Shown piece by piece: positions 55,789-64,000 of a stretch of 64,000 nt of DNA; the first letter of the stretch is position 1, and the number at the start of each line of letters is the position of its first letter. The position numbers were made by a program, and so were the translations under genes. The notes beneath the pieces are model-generated. The model was not told the origin of the DNA. It did not search any database and saw only the letters and a program-made list of their open reading frames with translations. This DNA comes from Janthinobacterium sp. 67 (GTDB lineage Bacteria; Pseudomonadota; Gammaproteobacteria; Burkholderiales; Burkholderiaceae_D), in assembly GCF_002797895.1 (NCBI RefSeq), contig NZ_PGES01000001.1, positions 5,270,001 to 5,334,000 of the forward strand, written 5' to 3'.

Positions 55789-56751
55789 ATGCCCAACCTC
55801 ATTTATCTGCTCGAACATTACGGTGTCCTGATCGTCTTTGGCATCGTGCTGGTGGAGCAGCTCGGCCTGCCGATTCCCGCCTTTCCCATCCTCGTGGTGG
55901 CGGGGGCGCTGGCCGTCGATGGCGACATGAATGGAGCGCTGGTGCTGGCCGCCGCGCTGGGCGCCTGCCTGATCAGCGACTTCACGTGGTTCCGCGCGGG
56001 CCGCCATTTTGGCAAGCGCATCCTGCGGCTGCTGTGCCGCATCTCGCTGTCGCCCGATTACTGCGTCAGCCAGACGGAAGACAAATTCAAGCGCTGGGGG
56101 CCGAAAGCCCTCGTCGTCTCCAAGTTCGTGCCGGGTTTCAATACCGTGGCCGCGCCCATGTCGGGCGCGCTGGGCACGCCGCCTCGCCTGTTTTTCCTGT
56201 ACGCGGGCCTGGGCGGCTTGCTGTGGAGCGGCACGGGCATCGCCGTCGGCGTGATCTTCCATTCCAGCGTGCAGCAGGTGCTCGACTTGCTCAGCACCAT
56301 GGGCAGCACGGCCTTGCTGATGCTGGCCGCCTTGCTGGGACTGTTCCTGCTGTACAAATTTCTCGAACGCCGGCGTTTCCGCCAGGCCTTGCAGATCGAG
56401 CGCATCGGCATCGATGAATTGCTCGAACTGATAGAGCAGGGCGAAGAGCCGCTGATGGTCGACGCGCGCAGCGCCACGGCGCAGGCGCTGGAGCCGGCCG
56501 TGCCGGGCGCCTTGTTCTTCAATGGCAAGGAACCGGTGCCCGCCCTGATCGCCATGGACAAGGACCGCCACATCATCGTGTATTGCAGCTGTCCCAACGA
56601 CGTGACGGCCGCGCAAGTGGCCAAGCTGCTGCACCAGCACGGCTTTCACCGGGCCAAACCCCTGCATGGCGGCCTGGACGCGTGGAATGCCGCCTACCGT
56701 TCCGACCAGCCGGCGCCCGCCAGCCTGCTGGGTGAAGGTTTGCCTTCCTGA
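55789..56751 (+). CDS. DedA/VTT-family membrane protein fused to a rhodanese domain
   Basis: The 320-residue protein has an N-terminal VTT/DedA domain (residues about 1-195). It shows GIVLVEQLGLPIPAFPILVVAG, the DFTWFRAGRHFGKRIL helix, VVSKFVPGFNTVAAPMSGALG, and several membrane segments. A rhodanese domain fills residues about 210-305, with LMVDARSATAQ and the active-site loop VYCSCPNDVTAAQVAKLLHQ. DedA proteins are now regarded as scramblase-like lipid transporters; the fused rhodanese is a recurrent architecture of unknown purpose. It starts 27 nt after the ABC operon with no terminator between, so it may be co-transcribed. Confidence 0.88.
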   Translation: MPNLIYLLEHYGVLIVFGIVLVEQLGLPIPAFPILVVAGALAVDGDMNGALVLAAALGACLISDFTWFRAGRHFGKRILRLLCRISLSPDYCVSQTEDKFKRWGPKALVVSKFVPGFNTVAAPMSGALGTPPRLFFLYAGLGGLLWSGTGIAVGVIFHSSVQQVLDLLSTMGSTALLMLAALLGLFLLYKFLERRRFRQALQIERIGIDELLELIEQGEEPLMVDARSATAQALEPAVPGALFFNGKEPVPALIAMDKDRHIIVYCSCPNDVTAAQVAKLLHQHGFHRAKPLHGGLDAWNAAYRSDQPAPASLLGEGLPS

Positions 56752-57127
56752 TCCGCGCTGCCTGCCGCATGGCAGGCAGGACCTAAAACCGGTAGTAATA
56801 ATACGAAAACCGCTGTGCGGTGCCGCCCGGACGGCAGTGCCGCGCCCGCGCCGCCGCGTACAAAGCGGCTTTGCGCAAACTGCGGCATACTGTGTTTTCA
56901 TGGCCGTTCCTGCTGCTGTGCAGCATGCTTTTCGTGCGTTTCCCGAGTGCGAGTACTTACTATAAATTATTGTTTCTAAGCAATTTTGGCGCTGCCTGTT
57001 GCATTTGGAGTGGAACTACCAATAAAGGCTTGTTTTGATGTACTTAAACTACAAACTTTGCTTGCCTCCGGGCGCATTCATCCTTTAAGCTTGGCGTCCC
57101 ATGCGTCCCACTTCATCATTTAAAATC
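56752..57127 (+). other. Intergenic region upstream of glucokinase
   Basis: A perfect 9-bp hairpin, CTGCCTGCC (56758-56766) with GGCAGGCAG (56771-56779), follows the DedA gene but has no T-run. An AT-rich part around 56955-57055 probably holds the glk promoter and contains the HexR-like box at 57039. No gene is visible. Confidence 0.45.
57039..57053 (+). promoter_or_regulatory. HexR-like operator upstream of glk
   Basis: TGTACTTAAACTACA agrees with the published HexR box (TGTArTwwwwyTACA) at 14 of 15 positions and is near-palindromic. It lies about 75 bp upstream of the glucokinase start. HexR is a KDPG-responsive repressor that controls glucose catabolism genes, including glk, in several proteobacteria. 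hexR itself is not in this window. Confidence 0.5.
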
Positions 57128-58147
57128 ATGAGCGCTTCGTCTTCACCCGTACTGCCGACTTCCGCCTTCGCCGATGGACCGCGCCTGCTGGCCGACGTGG
57201 GCGGCACCAATGCCCGTTTCGCCCTGGAAGTGGCCGCTGGCCACATCACCCTGGTGGAAGTGCTGCCCTGTGCCGATTACCCGAGCCTGTCCGCCGCCCT
57301 GCAAGCCTACCTGGCCCTGCCGCACATCGCCGCCGCCGGCGGGCAAGCCGTGCGCCATGCCGTGATCGCCATCGCCAACCCGGTCGACGGCGATTTCCTC
57401 AGCATGACGAACCACCACTGGTCGTTCTCGATCCGCGCCATGCGCGACGAGTGCGGTTTCACGACCCTGGACGTGGTCAACGATTTCACGGCCCTGGCGC
57501 GCGCCTTGCCGCTGCTGTCGAACGAGCAAAAGCACCAGGTGGGCGCGGGCACGGCCCGTCCGAACACGGCCATCGGCCTGATCGGCGCCGGCACGGGCCT
57601 GGGTGTGTCGGGCCTGATTCCGTCGCACGGCGGCTGGATCGCCCTGCAAAGCGAAGGCGGCCACGTCAGCTTTGCGCCGTTCAATGAAACGGAAGTGAGC
57701 ATCCTGCAATTCGCCTGGCGCGAATACGAGCACGTCTCGGCCGAACGCCTGATTTCCGGCGATGGCCTGGAACTGATCTACCGCGCCCTGGCCGACCGCG
57801 CCGGCGTGCCGGCCGAAGACTTGACGGCGGCGGAAATCACGCGCCGCGCGCTGGCCGGTGAATCGCAGCTGTGCGACGACGTCATCGAAGCGTTCTGCTG
57901 CATGCTGGGCACCGTGGCCGGCAACGTCGCCGTCACCCTGGGCGCGCTGGGCGGCATCTATATCGGCGGCGGCATCGTGCCGCGCCTGGGCGCGCGCTTC
58001 GACCGCTCGGGCTTCCGCGCCCGCTTCGAGCGCAAGGGCCGCTTCGCCAACTACGTCTCGCAAGTGCCGACCTTCGTCATCACGGCCCAGTACCCAGCTT
58101 TCCTGGGCGCATCGGCCATTCTCTCGGAGAAACTCGCCTCCCTGTGA
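57128..58147 (+). CDS. glk: Glucokinase
   Basis: The 339-residue enzyme phosphorylates glucose to glucose 6-phosphate with ATP in the cytoplasm. It has the phosphate-binding motif [17 protein letters not shown] near the N-terminus, [20 protein letters not shown], the catalytic-Asp segment [15 protein letters not shown], and [18 protein letters not shown] with [27 protein letters not shown] near the C-terminus closes the ASKHA fold. This is the bacterial Glk (non-ROK) family, and length is slightly above E. coli Glk (321). I place the start at ATG 57128, but ATG 57101 in the same frame is possible; neither has a clear ribosome site. Confidence 0.94.
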   Translation: MSASSSPVLPTSAFADGPRLLADVGGTNARFALEVAAGHITLVEVLPCADYPSLSAALQAYLALPHIAAAGGQAVRHAVIAIANPVDGDFLSMTNHHWSFSIRAMRDECGFTTLDVVNDFTALARALPLLSNEQKHQVGAGTARPNTAIGLIGAGTGLGVSGLIPSHGGWIALQSEGGHVSFAPFNETEVSILQFAWREYEHVSAERLISGDGLELIYRALADRAGVPAEDLTAAEITRRALAGESQLCDDVIEAFCCMLGTVAGNVAVTLGALGGIYIGGGIVPRLGARFDRSGFRARFERKGRFANYVSQVPTFVITAQYPAFLGASAILSEKLASL

Positions 58148-58179
58148 CGCGGGCAAGCGGGCGATATGTCGCGCCAGGG

Positions 58180-58210
58180 CCGGGTAAAACGCGTGTTTTG
58201 CCCGGTTTTG
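58180..58210 (+). terminator. Intrinsic terminator after glk
   Basis: CCGGGTAAAAC (58180-58190) pairs with GTTTTGCCCGG (58195-58205), with one G-U pair and a GCGT loop, followed by TTTTG. Confidence 0.75.
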
Positions 58211-58232
58211 CGCTTTTCCGCTTTTTATCAGG

Positions 58233-58350
58233 TACAATTGGCATCGTTGGATGAAACGACGACTGTCGCTCTCCCGTCTGGCTGGTTCGCCGCCACGGGA
58301 AAAGCAGCTGCTCCGGAGTTCGTTTCATTGCTGGTTATTTAAGGCCAGCA
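58233..58350 (+). ncRNA. Predicted structured leader or small RNA upstream of scpB
   Basis: A -10 hexamer TACAAT at 58233-58238 predicts a start near 58244. Six bases later ATGAAACGA (58251-58259) is perfectly complementary to TCGTTTCAT (58320-58328), closing a domain of about 78 nt. This contains an inner TCCCGT/ACGGGA hairpin (58272-58300). A second hairpin TGCTGG/CCAGCA (58329-58350) follows. The AUG inside the closing stem starts no useful frame. I do not recognise an RNA family. It could be a cis leader of scpB, 200 nt downstream, or a free small RNA. Confidence 0.4.
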
Positions 58351-58546
58351 CCATGGATGGCAGGACTTTCACTGCATCCGCTTTAGTCCCGCTTTGCGCG
58401 CATCGGCCAAGGCGTCGGAAAAACAGCCTCAACTAGTAACCCAGCACGGCGTCATCATCGATGTCTGCCATCTGTTACGTTGAAATGAACGTTTTTGATT
58501 TCTTTCTCTGCATACGAATTGCAACACACATCCGCACAGAATTGCT
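58351..58546 (+). other. Remaining leader upstream of scpB
   Basis: About 200 bp with no convincing open frame or strong hairpin. A second promoter for scpB could lie near the AT-rich stretch 58480-58545, but no good hexamer pair is visible. Confidence 0.3.
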
Positions 58547-59341
58547 ATGAATACAATTGAGGCTAAAAAAGTCCTCGAAACCGCGTTGCTGTGCGCTCGT
58601 GAATCGCTGACGATCCACAGCTTGAAGAAGCTGTTCGTCGATGCGGACGAGAACGGTCGCGTGCGCGGTGTCGGCGTTGGCGCCGACACGATCAAGCAAT
58701 TGCTCGAAGAGTTGCGCGATGAGTGGCAGGGGCGCGGCATCGAGATCGTCAGCCTTGCCTCGGGCTGGCGCTTTCAAAGCCGCCCTGAAATGAAGATGTA
58801 TCTCGATCGTTTGACGCCCGAGCGGCCGCCCAAGTATTCGCGGGCGACCCTGGAAACCTTGGCCATCATCGCCTACCGCCAGCCGGTGACGCGCGGCGAT
58901 ATCGAGGAAATCCGTGGCGTTGCCGTCAATTCGCAGACGATCAAGATGCTGGAAGACCGTGGCTGGGTCGATGCCATCGGCTACCGCGACGTGGTGGGAC
59001 GGCCGGCTTTGCTGGCTACCACCAAGCAGTTTTTGGATGACCTGGGTTTGCAATCGCTGTCCCAGCTGCCGCCTTTGCAGCAAATCAGCGAGATGCAGGG
59101 CAATGGGCTCGAAGCCCTGGAAGCGGCCCTGCAGGAAAATTTTGACAAGGCAAGCAATGAGCTTGTCCCCCAGCTTGGTGCAGGTAGCAATACGGCTGTG
59201 ACAGATGTAGATGTGACAGCAAGCCTTGATGCCGGCCCCGATGCTTCGCCCACGGACGAAGCCTACACTCACGACCCTGCGCCAGAACTAACGGTTGACG
59301 CTGCGCCAGGTCAGCACAGCCAAGAAACGAAGAATGAATAA
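58547..59341 (+). CDS. scpB: Segregation and condensation protein B
   Basis: The 264-residue protein is the kleisin-associated subunit of the SMC-ScpAB complex that organises and segregates the chromosome. It has two winged-helix domains: [18 protein letters not shown] at the start, and [20 protein letters not shown] with [20 protein letters not shown] and [20 protein letters not shown]. The C-terminal tail beyond about residue 190 is acidic and low in complexity, longer than in many homologues. It overlaps rluB by 8 nt, so translation of the two is probably coupled. scpA and smc are not in the window. Confidence 0.94.
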   Translation: MNTIEAKKVLETALLCARESLTIHSLKKLFVDADENGRVRGVGVGADTIKQLLEELRDEWQGRGIEIVSLASGWRFQSRPEMKMYLDRLTPERPPKYSRATLETLAIIAYRQPVTRGDIEEIRGVAVNSQTIKMLEDRGWVDAIGYRDVVGRPALLATTKQFLDDLGLQSLSQLPPLQQISEMQGNGLEALEAALQENFDKASNELVPQLGAGSNTAVTDVDVTASLDAGPDASPTDEAYTHDPAPELTVDAAPGQHSQETKNE

Positions 59342-61403
59342 TCCGAACACACCCGAGACAGTAACCGCCAGCGACGAAGCCATCGTTGCCAAGCCCAAGC
59401 GCCGCACCAAGGCCCAGATCGAAGCTGATGCGGCTGCCGCTGCCGTTGCAGGCGACGCTGTCGCCGCCAAGCCGAAGCGCCGCACCAAAGCCGACGTGGC
59501 TACCGACTCAGTTGCTGAATCCTCCGTCGCCGCTGTTGAAGCAGGCGCCGCGCCAGCCGTCAAGAAAACCCGCGCCAAGCCGGCCCTGAAGGTCGTGGCC
59601 GACGCCGCCGAAGCGGCTGCCGAAGCCGTTGCCGCCCCTGCGCCGCGTCCGCCGCGCGCCCGCGCCGCCGCCAAGGCTGCCGCCGCCGTCGCTGAAACGG
59701 CGCCGGAAGCCGTCGCTGACAAGCCGGCCGAAGCACGCCCGACCCGCGGTCCGCGCCAGATGCGCGGCGTGCAGGCCGAGCGCGCACTGCGCCAGCCGCC
59801 GCGTGCCGAAGCGTCGCAGGCAGCCGAAGCTGCGCCTGTCGCCGAGCAAGCCGCCGCGCCTGTCGCCGACGTGTTCGATGCCGAAGGCAACCTCGTTTCC
59901 GGCCCGCGCCTGCCGCGCGGTCCGCGCAACGACGTGCCGGGCGCCGGCAAGAATGCCGGCAAGAGCCGTAAAAAAGGCAAGGGCCGCCAGGCTGCGCCGG
60001 GCAAGGTCAGCGATGCAGATGCTGTCTTCTCGTTCGTTACCTCCGACGCTTTCGACAGCGAAGACGGCGGCACGGGCCGCGCGCAGAAAGTGGCCGTGCG
60101 CCGCGACCTGACGTCCGACGACGATGCGCCGAAGCTGCACAAGGTGCTGGCCGAAGCCGGTCTCGGTTCGCGCCGCGACATGGAAGACCTGATCATTTCG
60201 GGCCGTGTGTCCGTCAACGGCGAGCCGGCCCACATCGGCCAGCGCATCCTGCCGAGCGACCACGTGCGCATCAACGGCAAATTGATCCAGCGCCGCGTCA
60301 GCAAGAAGCCGCCGCGCGTTCTGGTGTACCACAAGCCGGCCGGCGAAATCGTCAGCCACAACGACCCGGACGGCCGTCCATCCGTGTTCGACCGCCTGCC
60401 GACCATGAAGGCGGGCAAATGGCTGGCCGTTGGCCGCCTCGACTTCAACACGGAAGGCTTGCTGCTGTTTACCACCTCCGGTGACCTGGCCAACCGCCTG
60501 ATGCACCCACGCTACGGCATCGACCGCGAGTACGCGGTGCGTACCCTGGGTGAACTGGAAGAGGGCATGCGCCAGAAACTGCTGGCCGGCGTCGAGCTGG
60601 AAGACGGCCTGGCGCAGTTCTCGAAGATCGCCGATGGCGGCGGTGAGGGCATCAACAAATGGTACCGCGTGGTGATCGGCGAAGGCCGTAACCGCGAAGT
60701 GCGCCGCATGTTCGAAGCGATCGGCCTGACCGTGTCGCGCCTGATCCGTACCCGCTACGGCGCCATGACCCTGCCAAGCGGCCTGAAACGCGGCCGCTGG
60801 GAAGAGATGGATGAAAACACCGTGCGCGACCTGCTGGCCGCCTACGGCATCGAAAAGAAAATGCCGCCTTCGGGCGATCCGCGCGCCGCTGGCGCCGCCA
60901 AGGGCCGCGAAGCGCGCAAGGCGAGCCGCGATGACGAGCCGAATGGCAACCGCATCGATGTGAGCAACCGCAACGCCGACCCGTTCCCGGTCGCGCCGCG
61001 CCGTGGCCAGCCGCAAGGCCAGTTCGCCCGTCCGCAAGGCCAGGGCCGCCCAGGCGGCGCCGGCCGTCCAGGCGAAGCGCGTGGTCCGGGCCGTGGTCAG
61101 CCGCAAGGTCCATTTCAGGGTGGTCAACCCCGTTCGTCGGCATCGTTCGAAGGTGCGCCGCAAGGCCGCTCGCCACGCGCCGCAGGCCAGGGCCAGGGTC
61201 GTCCAGGTGGCGAAGGCCGCGCGCCGCAGCGCGGTCCGCGCCAGCCCGATCCACTGCAAACGGCATTCGGCTTCGCCAACACGGGTCCGCGCCGCAATGC
61301 CGGTGGTGGTGCCGGTGGCCAGGCGCGTTCCGGCGGCCAGCCGCGTGGCGGCATGGACCGTGGCGGCATGGATGGCATGCCGCGCCGCCGCAGCAAAGGT
61401 TAA
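59334..61403 (+). CDS. rluB: Ribosomal large-subunit pseudouridine synthase B with long low-complexity tails
   Basis: The 689-residue protein contains a normal RsuA/RluB core at roughly residues 255-500. It has an S4 RNA-binding domain ([20 protein letters not shown]), then the synthase domain with catalytic Asp in [20 protein letters not shown] and [20 protein letters not shown]. It should make pseudouridine 2605 in 23S rRNA. The N-terminal 250 residues are Ala/Pro/Lys-rich, with KPKRRTKA repeated near residues 15 and 44. The C-terminal 150 residues are Gly/Gln/Arg/Pro-rich ([10 protein letters not shown]). The core enzyme is about 290 residues in E. coli, so the tails more than double it. 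The start overlaps scpB. Confidence 0.92.
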   Translation: MNNPNTPETVTASDEAIVAKPKRRTKAQIEADAAAAAVAGDAVAAKPKRRTKADVATDSVAESSVAAVEAGAAPAVKKTRAKPALKVVADAAEAAAEAVAAPAPRPPRARAAAKAAAAVAETAPEAVADKPAEARPTRGPRQMRGVQAERALRQPPRAEASQAAEAAPVAEQAAAPVADVFDAEGNLVSGPRLPRGPRNDVPGAGKNAGKSRKKGKGRQAAPGKVSDADAVFSFVTSDAFDSEDGGTGRAQKVAVRRDLTSDDDAPKLHKVLAEAGLGSRRDMEDLIISGRVSVNGEPAHIGQRILPSDHVRINGKLIQRRVSKKPPRVLVYHKPAGEIVSHNDPDGRPSVFDRLPTMKAGKWLAVGRLDFNTEGLLLFTTSGDLANRLMHPRYGIDREYAVRTLGELEEGMRQKLLAGVELEDGLAQFSKIADGGGEGINKWYRVVIGEGRNREVRRMFEAIGLTVSRLIRTRYGAMTLPSGLKRGRWEEMDENTVRDLLAAYGIEKKMPPSGDPRAAGAAKGREARKASRDDEPNGNRIDVSNRNADPFPVAPRRGQPQGQFARPQGQGRPGGAGRPGEARGPGRGQPQGPFQGGQPRSSASFEGAPQGRSPRAAGQGQGRPGGEGRAPQRGPRQPDPLQTAFGFANTGPRRNAGGGAGGQARSGGQPRGGMDRGGMDGMPRRRSKG

Positions 61404-61422
61404 TCGGGAAGAGTTTCTTCTT

Positions 61423-61453
61423 GCGCGCCCGCCGATCTGCTGCGGGTGCGCGC
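61423..61453 (+). terminator. Probable terminator after rluB
   Basis: GCGCGCCCGC (61423-61432) can pair with GCGGGTGCGCGC (61442-61453), with one bulge, followed by TCTTG. The T-run is poor. Confidence 0.45.
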
Positions 61454-61495
61454 TCTTGTAACTGTTGTAAGCCGGGCCGCTCCTCGTGTGCGGCA

Positions 61496-61524
61496 TTGCG
61501 GCGAAGTTAATAAGAGGTTATAAT
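61496..61524 (+). promoter_or_regulatory. Promoter of the rimP-nusA-infB operon
   Basis: TTGCGG at 61496-61501 and a perfect TATAAT at 61519-61524 are 17 bp apart, predicting a start near 61531 and a leader of about 218 nt before rimP. Confidence 0.7.
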
Positions 61525-61599
61525 CTGCAGCCTAATAAAAGTTCTCCGCAGGGTTGTTTGGTGGGGAGTGCTTTCATCTGGTTGGGGAAATACAAGAAG

Positions 61600-61624
61600 A
61601 TGGGCAGATGCCCATTTTTTTTTT
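61600..61624 (+). terminator. Intrinsic terminator inside the rimP leader (attenuator candidate)
   Basis: TGGGC (61601-61605) pairs with GCCCA over an AGAT loop, extended by GA/TT-type pairs, and about ten T follow. It lies between the operon promoter and rimP, so most transcripts must read through it. nusA, two genes downstream, encodes a factor that acts on such terminators. Confidence 0.65.
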
Positions 61625-61748
61625 GTTGAACCGTTTGTAATGGCGCCAACAAGGGCCCATATATGACTTGTGCGTGTTCTTTTGCATGCCGCCGGCGCTG
61701 TTTTTCGTGCCGCGATGCGGAAAAGCAGGCCTTTTTCTGGAGAATTTC

Positions 61749-63799
<2,051 letters not shown>

Positions 63800-63845
63800 T
63801 TTGAGTATCTTTATCATCTCCGCGACACATAGAAAAGAGGACTGA

Positions 63846-64000
63846 ATGGCGAGTAACAACGTAGCCCAATTTGCCACCGAACTGAAGATGCCTGCAGATT
63901 TGCTGCTGACGCAGCTGCGTTCTGCCGGCGTCGAGAAAAGTTCGACGTCAGATCCATTGTCGAAAGATGATAAGGACAAGCTTTTGGATCATCTGCGCCG
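63846..64000 (+). CDS. infB: Translation initiation factor IF-2, 5' part
   Basis: The 51 visible residues start [20 protein letters not shown] and continue [20 protein letters not shown] and [11 protein letters not shown]. This is the conserved N-terminal IF2_N subdomain that opens proteobacterial IF-2. An AAAGAGGA ribosome site lies at 63834-63841. The position directly after nusA is the usual one. The gene continues beyond the right edge. Confidence 0.95.
   Translation, partial: MASNNVAQFATELKMPADLLLTQLRSAGVEKSSTSDPLSKDDKDKLLDHLR

Noticed and set aside
56781..56796. A second HexR-like sequence (GGTAGTAATAATACG) upstream of glk
   Set aside because: Three mismatches, including both outer positions, and it is over 300 bp from the start codon.

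Overview
The window looks like chromosomal DNA of a high-GC betaproteobacterium of the Oxalobacteraceae, most likely Janthinobacterium or a close relative. This is inferred from the housekeeping gene order (scpB-rluB-rimP-nusA-infB, and yhdP-nitrilase-tldD next to a divergent glnE), from the GSI-beta glutamine synthetase followed by ntrB and ntrC, and from the many large TonB-dependent receptors (TBDRs) that share a VEVTGSSIKR-like mature N-terminus. No database search was possible, so genus is inference.

Layout. 1-498: a toxin-antitoxin pair running off the left edge. 649-1110: a single-domain rhodanese. 1236-6210: a nitrogen block, with two NtrC boxes and a sigma-54 promoter ahead of glnA, then a small secreted protein, ntrB and ntrC. 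6351-8824: a CorA transporter and an orphan GAF histidine kinase. 9130-22150: three TBDRs interleaved with an FAD oxidoreductase and rsmE, plus decayed copies of rsmE and of a TBDR. 22394-25480: transketolase and GAPDH. 25619-35882: a YoaK-like membrane protein, glnE, yhdP, a nitrilase-family amidase and tldD, followed by a REP pair. 36023-38866: a fourth TBDR. 39124-40426: a DAHP synthase gene behind a Phe/Tyr-rich leader peptide and an intrinsic terminator. 40516-49530: three TBDRs in a row on the minus strand. 50136-56751: an oligopeptide-type ABC transporter operon and a DedA-rhodanese protein. 57128-58147: glucokinase with a HexR-like box upstream. 58233-64000: a structured leader, scpB, rluB, and the rimP-nusA-infB operon, cut by the right edge.

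How the parts fit. Four nitrogen-control proteins lie here: glutamine synthetase, its adenylyltransferase GlnE, and the NtrB/NtrC pair whose binding sites precede glnA. Seven intact TBDRs take up about 30% of the window. Each has a TTGACA (one TTGACG) -35 element 110-315 bp upstream with a 16-18 bp spacer and a weak -10, and five of the seven share an N-terminal ETxxSRSxRL motif, so they look like an expanded paralogous set under similar basal promoters.

The most interesting signal is at 39124-39320. A good sigma-70 promoter is followed by a 25-codon open frame with seven aromatic codons within 12, then a segment that can pair with the 5' arm of a terminator, then the terminator, then the DAHP synthase gene. 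This has the layout of a ribosome-mediated transcription attenuator sensing charged tRNA-Phe and tRNA-Tyr at the entry step of the shikimate pathway. Other points worth checking are the rsmE/TBDR relics, a promoter plus structured RNA ahead of scpB, an intrinsic terminator inside the rimP-nusA leader, and a duplicated motif in the extra loop of an OppC-type permease.
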